A model generated the notes under the pieces. That model saw nothing but the letters and a program-made list of their open reading frames with translations, was not told the DNA's origin and did no database searches. DNA of 14,324 nt from Candidatus Woesearchaeota archaeon (GTDB taxonomy: Archaea; Nanobdellota; Nanobdellia; SCGC-AAA011-G17; JACPNG01): assembly GCA_017609845.1 (NCBI GenBank), contig JAFCDD010000015.1, positions 1 to 14,324 of the forward strand. Direction: 5' to 3'. This document shows positions 6,200 to 11,781 of the stretch, piece by piece (the first letter of the stretch is position 1; every line of letters begins with the position of its first letter). The position numbers were made by a program, and so were the translations under genes.

Positions 6200-7510
6200 T
6201 TAAAGCTTATTTTTAATTCCTTGGGCTATTAGAATCCCATTTAAAGCAGCTCCTGTTATACCTCTAGATTTTCCTGCTCCATCTCCGCCTACGAATAAAT
6301 TTACTAGGTTTGTTTCTAAGAATTTATCAGTTTTATACTTGGTGTCGTAAAATTTTATTTCTGGAGCATAAATTAAATTAGCAGGGTGAATAATGCCGGG
6401 AACAATTTTATCTAAAAGAATTAAAGAATCTCTAATATTATCGACAATTCTACCTGGAAGAGCCATAGTTATGTCTCCTGGAACCACCTGATTTTTAATA
6501 TCTAATGTTGGCGTAACCATATCATAATTTTTGTTCTTATCAAAGAAAGTTTTTAATTTAGATCTTTTTCCGTTTAGGAAATCACCAATTCTTTGTATTA
6601 TTGGTTTTCCCCCTCCTAAACGATTAACTTCTTTTGCTATATTTCTTCCAAATTCTGTTGTATCTCCGTATGGTTCTGTTAGATCTATTGTATTCAGTAA
6701 AGCAAAATTTGTGTTTGGGGTTTTATGGTTTTTTAATGCATCCCCGTTAATTAAGGTGAAGTTTCCGTTTTTTGGTTCTAATCTTACCTTTCCTCCTTTA
6801 TTGGTACAAAAAGTTCTTACTTTATCATTATGGTGCTTTGTTATAAATTTGAATTTTGGATCATAAATGATTTCTGTTATTGGATCATATGTTTCTGATA
6901 AAACTTCTATTCTTACTCCGACATCTATTGGGCCCCACTTGTATTTTATTTTTAATTTCTTTGCCTGTTCTCTTAGCCAATATGCTCCAGATCTTCCAGG
7001 AGCAACTACAAGATATTTTGCGGAAAAGTCCCCCTTTGTTGTTTTTATTTTAAAGTTTTTTTCTATTTCCTTTACTTCTGTGTTTAGAAAGAATTTAACA
7101 TTGTTTTTTTCTAGTTCATTTTTAAAACTTTTAATTAACTTAATGCTATTATCTGTTCCTATGTGCCTTTGTTTTGCCTCTACTAAGGTTGCTCCGCATC
7201 GTTCTGTCCTTGTTTTCCATTTTTTTATTTCTTTTGTGTTTGTACCATATAGTTTTTTGTCTGCTTTATGTTCTAGGAATTTATCATCTATTTGTTTTAT
7301 GTATTCTTCAGCTTGTTTTCTTGTTATTTTTAATTCTTCAATGTCCATGCAAATATCTGGAGATAAGTTTAGTTTACAATCATTCATTAGTCCTCCGCTG
7401 GAAAAAGTATTTTTTTCTAGAATTGCTATGGAAAGATTTTCTTTTTGTAGATTAAATGCTGTCCATAATGCTGTTGGACCAGAACCAATGATTATAACAT
7501 CATATTTCAT
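6200..7510 (-). CDS. FAD-dependent dehydrogenase/oxidoreductase, COG2509-like
   Basis: A 436-residue flavoprotein resembling the uncharacterised FAD-dependent dehydrogenases of COG2509. The N-terminus has a beta-alpha-beta dinucleotide fold, YDVIIIGSGPTALWTAF (residues 3-19), followed by the E-rich strand end AILEKN. A second FAD-contacting block, YLVVAPGRSGAYWL, lies near 166-179. The C-terminal FAD motif LFVGGDGAGKSRGITGAALNG (just before residue 430) is the clearest family mark. No membrane segment or signal peptide is seen. The substrate is unknown, and no partner gene is adjacent: tRNAs flank it on both sides. Its stop lies just before the tRNA-Leu promoter. The start is the first ATG, with a weak TATA-like box upstream. 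Confidence 0.85.
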   Translation of the reverse strand: MKYDVIIIGSGPTALWTAFNLQKENLSIAILEKNTFSSGGLMNDCKLNLSPDICMDIEELKITRKQAEEYIKQIDDKFLEHKADKKLYGTNTKEIKKWKTRTERCGATLVEAKQRHIGTDNSIKLIKSFKNELEKNNVKFFLNTEVKEIEKNFKIKTTKGDFSAKYLVVAPGRSGAYWLREQAKKLKIKYKWGPIDVGVRIEVLSETYDPITEIIYDPKFKFITKHHNDKVRTFCTNKGGKVRLEPKNGNFTLINGDALKNHKTPNTNFALLNTIDLTEPYGDTTEFGRNIAKEVNRLGGGKPIIQRIGDFLNGKRSKLKTFFDKNKNYDMVTPTLDIKNQVVPGDITMALPGRIVDNIRDSLILLDKIVPGIIHPANLIYAPEIKFYDTKYKTDKFLETNLVNLFVGGDGAGKSRGITGAALNGILIAQGIKNKL

Positions 7511-7532
7511 ACCTTTTTAAGAGTAAGTAGTT

Positions 7533-7540
7533 AATTATTA
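7533..7540 (-). promoter_or_regulatory. Weak TATA-like box for the FAD-dependent oxidoreductase
   Basis: TAATAATT on the minus strand, centred 26.5 bases before ATG 7510. Position fits the other genes, but the sequence is a weaker TATA box. Confidence 0.4.
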
Positions 7541-7566
7541 ATAAAGATTGTTGTATTAGAGAGGAT

Positions 7567-7638
7567 AGCCTCAGGCAGGGATTGAACCTGCGACCTTCTG
7601 ATTACGAGTCAGATGCTCTACCACTAAGCTACTGAGGC
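7567..7638 (-). tRNA. tRNA-Thr (anticodon CGT)
   Basis: A 72-nt cloverleaf: acceptor GCCTCAG/CTGAGGC, D arm GCTTAGTGGTAGAGC, anticodon stem TCTGA/TCAGA with loop CTCGTAA, variable AGGTC, and T arm GCAGGTTCAATCCCTGC. Anticodon CGT reads ACG. The discriminator is U and CCA is not encoded. Its 5' ten bases overlap the end of the upstream zinc-ribbon mini-gene on the same strand. Confidence 0.96.
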
Positions 7639-7742
7639 TTTTTTTGGCACTCATCACATATTGGTTTTTTCTTTTTATAAGTGCCCTTAATTTTTCCCAA
7701 AAAAGTTTCTTCTATTTTTTTATTACATTTGGTGCATTTCAT
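7629..7742 (-). CDS. 37-residue zinc-ribbon protein, function unknown
   Basis: A 37-residue lysine-rich protein with two CxxC knuckles, C3-T-K-C6 and C29-D-E-C32, separated by 22 residues; it should bind one zinc ion. I do not recognise a named family. The frame stays open upstream to 7853, but the extra N-terminus is hydrophobic and unconvincing, while ATG 7742 gives the typical MKCxxC zinc-ribbon start and has TTTAAATA centred 26.5 bases upstream. The stop (7629-7631) lies inside the acceptor region of tRNA-Thr(CGT), so mini-gene and tRNA are on overlapping transcripts. It is divergent from abce1. A role as a small RNA- or ribosome-associated protein is possible but only a guess from its basic character. 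Confidence 0.72.
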   Translation of the reverse strand: MKCTKCNKKIEETFLGKIKGTYKKKKPICDECQKKPQ

Positions 7743-7764
7743 AAGGAAAATGTTTAATTTAAGA

Positions 7765-7772
7765 TATTTAAA
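7765..7772 (-). promoter_or_regulatory. TATA box for the zinc-ribbon mini-gene
   Basis: TTTAAATA on the minus strand, centred 26.5 bases before ATG 7742. It supports the short form of the gene and may also drive tRNA-Thr(CGT). Confidence 0.6.
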
Positions 7773-7784
7773 TCTTACCAAAAC

Positions 7785-7792
7785 TTTATTAA
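7785..7792 (+). promoter_or_regulatory. TATA box for abce1
   Basis: TTTATTAA centred 26.5 bases before ATG 7815 and 12 bp from the divergent mini-gene box. Confidence 0.6.
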
Positions 7793-7814
7793 AAGAATAT
7801 AAACAATCAATATT

Positions 7815-9566
7815 ATGACAAGAATAGCAATAATAAAAAAAGATAAATGCCATTCAGATAAGTGTAATTGGTTATGTTTTAGAATATGCCCTGTTAATAG
7901 AACTAACAAGGATTGTATTATTAAAAAAGGGAAATTTCCGGAGATATCTGAAATATTGTGTACTGGTTGCGGGATATGTGTTAATCAATGTCCTTATGAT
8001 GCCATAAGCATTATTAATCTTCCTGAAAAATTAAAAGAAGATCCAATAATAAGATTTGGAGCCAATAGTTTTGAGTTATTTAGTTTGCCCATTCCTAAGA
8101 AAGATAAAGTAATAGGAATATTAGGAAGGAATGGAATTGGTAAATCAACTGCTTTAGGGATTTTGTCTGGAAATTTAAAACCAAATTTTGGAGACTATGA
8201 AAAAGAGAAGAAAGAAGAGGAAATAATACAAAAATTTTCCAATACTTTTTTAGGAGATTATTTTTCAAGGTTGTATAGTGGTAAATTAAAGATTTCTTAC
8301 AAGCCACAGAGAGTTGAGTTATTGGGAGAAAGTTATAAAGGAAAAGTAATGGAATTATTAAAAAAAGTAGATGAAAGGAATGTATCTAAAGAATTAATAA
8401 AAGAGTTTGAATTGGAGAATATTAAGGATAGGGACATTAAAGATTTGTCTGGTGGTGAATTACAAAGAATTGCAATAATTGCCACTATTGCAAAAGATGC
8501 TGATTTTTATTATTTTGATGAACCAGCTTCATTTCTGGATATTACCCAGAGGATTAAGGTTGCGAAGATTATTAGGAAGTTATCTAAGGAAAAGACAGTT
8601 ATGGTTGTTGAGCATGATTTGGCTACTTTAGATTATATAAGTGATGAGATACAAATTGTTTATGGTGAGCAAGCAGGTTATGGTGTTTTTTCTCAATCCA
8701 AATCTGTTAAGCGCGGTATTAATGAGTATCTTGATGGTTATCTGCCTGATGATAATGTAAGGTTTAGAGATTATTCTATTAAATTTGAGAAAAGAGAACT
8801 GGCAAAATTAGCTCAACTAGAAACTTTATTTAGTTTTCCTGATATTGAAAAGAGTTTTAAGAGTTTTAAGTTAAATGTTAACAAGGGAGAAGTAAAAAAA
8901 TCTGAAGTTTTGACTGTTATCGGAAAGAATGGTTTGGGTAAAAGTACTTTCTTGAAGATTTTGGCTGGAATTGAGAAGCAGGATAAGGGCGAAGTTGATA
9001 AGATAAAAATAGCTTATAAGCCTCAACATATTAAAGTTATTAGTGGAACAGTATTGGAACATTTATCCAAGGCTAAAGAATTTAGTTCTGGTTGGTATAA
9101 AACTAATATTCTGGAGAAGCTAGGAATTAAGAATATTCTGAATAATGAGGTTAAACATTTATCTGGGGGGGAATTACAGAAATTTTATATTGCCTTAACT
9201 TTATCTGAGGATGCTGAGTTATTGGCATTAGATGAACCAAGTGCTTTTATTGATGTTGAGGATAGGCTAAATGTTGCTGAAGTTATCAAGGAGTTTGTAA
9301 CTAAAAAAGAAATCAGTGCAATAGTTGTTGATCACGATATTCAGTTTATTGATTATTTAGGAGATAGGATGTTAGTTTTTGAAGGTGTTTCTGGTAAACA
9401 TGGAGAAGCTCGAGTTGAAGGAAAAAAGGAAGGAATGAATAATGTTTTGAAAATGTTGGATATAACTTATAGGAGAGATAGTGTTACTAATAGGCCAAGG
9501 ATTAACAAGCCGGATTCTCAATTGGATAGAGAACAAAAAGAAAAAGGTGAATATTATTCTAGCTAA
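7815..9566 (+). CDS. ABCE1/Rli1 ribosome recycling ATPase
   Basis: A complete 583-residue ABCE1 (Rli1), the soluble twin-ATPase that splits ribosomes after termination together with release factor aRF1/Pelota. Domain order: an N-terminal Fe-S domain for two [4Fe-4S] clusters (C12, C17, C21, C25 and C49, C52, C55, C59, each set ending in CP, plus C34); first nucleotide-binding domain with Walker A GRNGIGKST (104-112), signature LSGGELQR, Walker B YYFDEPASFLD and switch His in VEHDLA; a hinge with SVKRGINEYLDGYLP; and a second nucleotide-binding domain with Walker A GKNGLGKST, LSGGELQK, LALDEPSAFID and VDHDIQF. All catalytic elements are intact and length is slightly below the usual 590-600. 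The last 8 bases overlap the 3' end of the convergent thyX-like gene. Confidence 0.97.
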   Translation: MTRIAIIKKDKCHSDKCNWLCFRICPVNRTNKDCIIKKGKFPEISEILCTGCGICVNQCPYDAISIINLPEKLKEDPIIRFGANSFELFSLPIPKKDKVIGILGRNGIGKSTALGILSGNLKPNFGDYEKEKKEEEIIQKFSNTFLGDYFSRLYSGKLKISYKPQRVELLGESYKGKVMELLKKVDERNVSKELIKEFELENIKDRDIKDLSGGELQRIAIIATIAKDADFYYFDEPASFLDITQRIKVAKIIRKLSKEKTVMVVEHDLATLDYISDEIQIVYGEQAGYGVFSQSKSVKRGINEYLDGYLPDDNVRFRDYSIKFEKRELAKLAQLETLFSFPDIEKSFKSFKLNVNKGEVKKSEVLTVIGKNGLGKSTFLKILAGIEKQDKGEVDKIKIAYKPQHIKVISGTVLEHLSKAKEFSSGWYKTNILEKLGIKNILNNEVKHLSGGELQKFYIALTLSEDAELLALDEPSAFIDVEDRLNVAEVIKEFVTKKEISAIVVDHDIQFIDYLGDRMLVFEGVSGKHGEARVEGKKEGMNNVLKMLDITYRRDSVTNRPRINKPDSQLDREQKEKGEYYSS

Positions 9567-11166
9567 AATCAGATTCTATTAATTTTACTCTTTCATCGTT
9601 TATTTTTTTATGAAATCTTTTATTATAAAGACCAACGTGAGTATGGATTTTTTTACATCCTCCATAACTCTTTGATGGTTCTGGACAATAACCGGATGTT
9701 AAGCATTTTGGACCAATTAAAGGTTCTAATTCTGGCACAATTGCCCCAATTGCTTTTTCTTCTAATCTACTTATCTGTTGTATTTCTGGTTCTGCTGTTC
9801 CACATAATCTTAGGGGTAAATAACCATCAATTATGTTGAATAAATTAAGTCTTTTATATACATTAACCTTTATACCCCGAGGTATAATTAATATGGCGTC
9901 ACTTTTTGGTATTCCTGATTTTACCAAAATTGAATAAGTTTCTAAAGAATCATTAAATCTTTGTAACCAAGGTATAAGAAATTCTTTATCTCTTTTTATT
10001 GATTCTGGGGTCTTTAGGACATATGAAATAGCTTCTAGCATATCATCACTAAGGTCTCCCTTACAAATTTCGTTGTTATGCTTTCTAAATGTTGTTGTTG
10101 CTCTATCAACAGCATGATAAATAGATTCTACTTGTTGCTCTAATGTTCTGTGTCTTTTTACTTCTCCCCAGACTCTCCAGGAAATGTTTGCAAATGAGGT
10201 AGCAAATAAAGATCCCTCATACCTTTTTCCTAGTTCGCTTCTTCTTAATTCTAGTTCTTTCCAATTTTCAATTATAGATTCTTCACTCTGAAATACTTCT
10301 TCTTGGAATTCTAAAAATTCTTTTATTTGATGCAGAAAACTTTCACTTAGGTCAACATACGGAAGGTTGACTCCCACTATGGGTTCTTTGGGAATTCCGT
10401 GTAGTTCTTGTAAATCAGAAATTAATGAAGATTTTTCAGGATCTGTGAATGGGTGAGGATATGGATATGTGTTTCTTGGAGAATGATGCCTTGCAGAGTA
10501 TAACCAATCCATCCCAAGTTCTCTGAGACCCTCCTCTATTTTTTCTACGAAATCATGAATTTCTTGAGGAATAAAATCTTTTTCAATCTCAAGTTCTCTT
10601 CTGTACGATAATATGCTTTCTAATGGTAAAACCATAAATCCCCCTCCGGCTATACCATATTGGGTAATCTTGGCAGCATCCTGTGTACTGATTTCTTTGT
10701 CTAGTAATCTTTCATGTAAAATTATATTTTCTCTAGATGTATTGATATAAAGAGCAATAAGTTCTGGATCAGCATTTACTATAGATTTAGGTAAGACGAT
10801 ATTATCTAGATGTACAGGAATTCTTCTGCTGCTTGGCATCAAGGAACTTCCGAATACAATTCCGGTTAATGCCGAATCTATTATCTTTGAAGAATTTCTG
10901 ATTAGAACAGTTATATATGCAGAAGTAGTTAATGATGCGTGGCCCCTGCCTGCAGAGTTCATTATTGATTTTTTAATTGTTCTGTTAAAATCTTTATCAG
11001 AACTTAATACTTCTAATGCCATTTCTTCAGCATCTTTATCTTTATAAGTAATCTGAGAAGCCATGGCTATAACTTGCTGAGGAGTTAAAATACCATGACC
11101 ATGTTCTGTTAAATCTAATTCTGGACCAGAATGAAGAATTTCTACATCTATGTCAATTGTTTTCAT
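9559..11166 (-). CDS. Long two-domain flavin-dependent thymidylate synthase-like protein (ThyX family)
   Basis: A 535-residue protein about twice the usual ThyX length (about 220-250). ThyX methylates dUMP to dTMP using FAD, NADPH and methylene-tetrahydrofolate. The C-terminal half carries the minimal ThyX motif RHRx7S (R338-H339-R340 to S348) and, further on, PRGIKVNVYKRL and a LRLCGTAEPEIQ block resembling the ThyX NxR...R...A..EI end. The N-terminal half has the GHASLTTSAYITVLI segment (75-89), like ThyX GHxS...FTF, and an SxxxxSxR pattern (S107, S112, R114), but no RHR. This looks like a duplicated fusion with sites divided between halves. The tail adds C488, C494, C504 and nearby histidines. 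It is divergent from nrdR-nrdJ, which supports a dTMP role. No ThyA is seen. The family call is from motif pattern; activity is inferred. Confidence 0.8.
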   Translation of the reverse strand: MKTIDIDVEILHSGPELDLTEHGHGILTPQQVIAMASQITYKDKDAEEMALEVLSSDKDFNRTIKKSIMNSAGRGHASLTTSAYITVLIRNSSKIIDSALTGIVFGSSLMPSSRRIPVHLDNIVLPKSIVNADPELIALYINTSRENIILHERLLDKEISTQDAAKITQYGIAGGGFMVLPLESILSYRRELEIEKDFIPQEIHDFVEKIEEGLRELGMDWLYSARHHSPRNTYPYPHPFTDPEKSSLISDLQELHGIPKEPIVGVNLPYVDLSESFLHQIKEFLEFQEEVFQSEESIIENWKELELRRSELGKRYEGSLFATSFANISWRVWGEVKRHRTLEQQVESIYHAVDRATTTFRKHNNEICKGDLSDDMLEAISYVLKTPESIKRDKEFLIPWLQRFNDSLETYSILVKSGIPKSDAILIIPRGIKVNVYKRLNLFNIIDGYLPLRLCGTAEPEIQQISRLEEKAIGAIVPELEPLIGPKCLTSGYCPEPSKSYGGCKKIHTHVGLYNKRFHKKINDERVKLIESDFS

Positions 11167-11188
11167 GTAAAATTTTACTTGTTGTCTT

Positions 11189-11196
11189 TATTTAAA
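11189..11196 (-). promoter_or_regulatory. TATA box for the thyX-like gene
   Basis: TTTAAATA on the minus strand, centred 26.5 bases before ATG 11166. Confidence 0.65.
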
Positions 11197-11254
11197 CATT
11201 TATTACTTGTAAAATAGATAAAAGCAATATTCTGATTAAAAGTATATAATGAAT

Positions 11255-11276
11255 CTAATAAATATTTAAATATTAG
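11255..11276. repeat. AT-rich imperfect inverted repeat in the thyX-nrdR intergenic region
   Basis: CTAATA (11255-11260) and TATTAG (11271-11276) are inverted copies around an AATATTTAAA core. It contains an ATTTAAATA element that could be a further TATA box, but no gene starts at the right distance. It may be a regulator site or chance in AT-rich DNA. Confidence 0.3.
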
Positions 11277-11290
11277 TTAGTTTTTCTTAT

Positions 11291-11306
11291 CCACTACATT
11301 TTGGGT
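11291..11306 (+). promoter_or_regulatory. Putative NrdR box 1 (upstream, distal)
   Basis: CCACTACATTTTGGGT matches the bacterial NrdR-box consensus as I recall it (acaCwAtATaTwGtgt) at 12 of 16 positions, including the core C, A, AT and G. It starts 32 bp before box 2, about three helical turns, which is the spacing known for tandem NrdR boxes. Confidence 0.5.
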
Positions 11307-11315
11307 TTGATTAAG

Positions 11316-11323
11316 TATGTAAA
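11316..11323 (+). promoter_or_regulatory. TATA-like box for nrdR-nrdJ
   Basis: TATGTAAA centred 25.5 bases before ATG 11345. It is weaker than the other TATA boxes, and it lies between the two putative NrdR boxes, touching the proximal one. Confidence 0.45.
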
Positions 11324-11338
11324 CGCTATATGTAGTAT
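11323..11338 (+). promoter_or_regulatory. Putative NrdR box 2 (proximal, between TATA box and start codon)
   Basis: ACGCTATATGTAGTAT matches the recalled consensus acaCwAtATaTwGtgt at 13 of 16 positions and contains the full CTATATGTAG core. Occupancy would cover the transcription start region of nrdR. Confidence 0.6.
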
Positions 11339-11344
11339 ATGCAA

Positions 11345-11779
11345 ATGAAATGCCCTTTTTGTTTATCGAAAAATGTGAGTGTGTTGGAGACAAGGGAAGC
11401 AGAGTCTTCAATAAGAAGAAGAAGATTATGTAAAAAATGCAATAAAAGATTTACAACTCATGAAAGAGTTGAAACTGATTTGATTGTTATTAAAAAAGAT
11501 GGAAGAAGGGAATTATTTGACAGGGAAAAGTTGAAGGTTGGAATGTTAAAAGCTTGTGAAAAAAGATCAATAGGAATAAATACCATAAATAAAATGCTGG
11601 ATAAAGTAGAACAAGAGTTAAGGAAATTAAATACGAGCGAGATTAAATCAAAAGTAATTGGTAATAAGGTTATTTCTAAGTTAAAAAATTTAGACGAGGT
11701 TGCTTATCTTAGGTTTGCTTCTGTGTATAAAGAGTTCGATAACGTGAAAAAATTTAAGGAAGAGATAAAGAGACTGTAA
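11345..11779 (+). CDS. nrdR: NrdR transcriptional repressor of ribonucleotide reductase genes
   Basis: A 144-residue NrdR, the ATP/dATP-sensing repressor that binds NrdR boxes before ribonucleotide reductase genes. An N-terminal zinc ribbon has C3, C6, C29 and C32, with the basic RRRRLCKKCNKRFTTHER DNA-binding stretch (24-41). An ATP-cone follows from about residue 46: VIKKDGRRELFDREKLKVGMLKACEKR and a helix ending in LRFASVYKEF, the normal NrdR end block. ATG 11345 gives the canonical MKCPFC start and fits the TATA distance; ATG 11339 would add Met-Gln. nrdJ begins two bases after the stop, so the pair is an operon. NrdR is mainly bacterial and patchy in archaea, so lateral acquisition is possible but not shown. 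The tandem boxes upstream suggest it represses its own operon. Confidence 0.95.
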   Translation: MKCPFCLSKNVSVLETREAESSIRRRRLCKKCNKRFTTHERVETDLIVIKKDGRRELFDREKLKVGMLKACEKRSIGINTINKMLDKVEQELRKLNTSEIKSKVIGNKVISKLKNLDEVAYLRFASVYKEFDNVKKFKEEIKRL

Positions 11780-11781
11780 AA

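Noticed and set aside
6867..7520. 217-codon plus-strand open frame and shorter ones at 6531-6866 and 7174-7455
   Set aside because: They lie entirely opposite the FAD-dependent oxidoreductase, which has clear motifs throughout.
7672..7680. TTATAAAAA element inside the mini-gene as a separate tRNA-Thr(CGT) promoter
   Set aside because: Its centre is about 38 bases from the tRNA 5' end and would need a short leader; possible, but not convincing enough to list.
7743..7853. N-terminal extension of the zinc-ribbon mini-gene to 74 residues
   Set aside because: The extension is hydrophobic/aromatic, overlaps the abce1 promoter and start, and the TATA box points to ATG 7742.
7629..11440. Identical cysteine numbering (3, 6, 29, 32) in the mini zinc-ribbon and NrdR
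   Set aside because: The intervening residues are unrelated and this spacing is common in zinc ribbons, so it is taken as coincidence.
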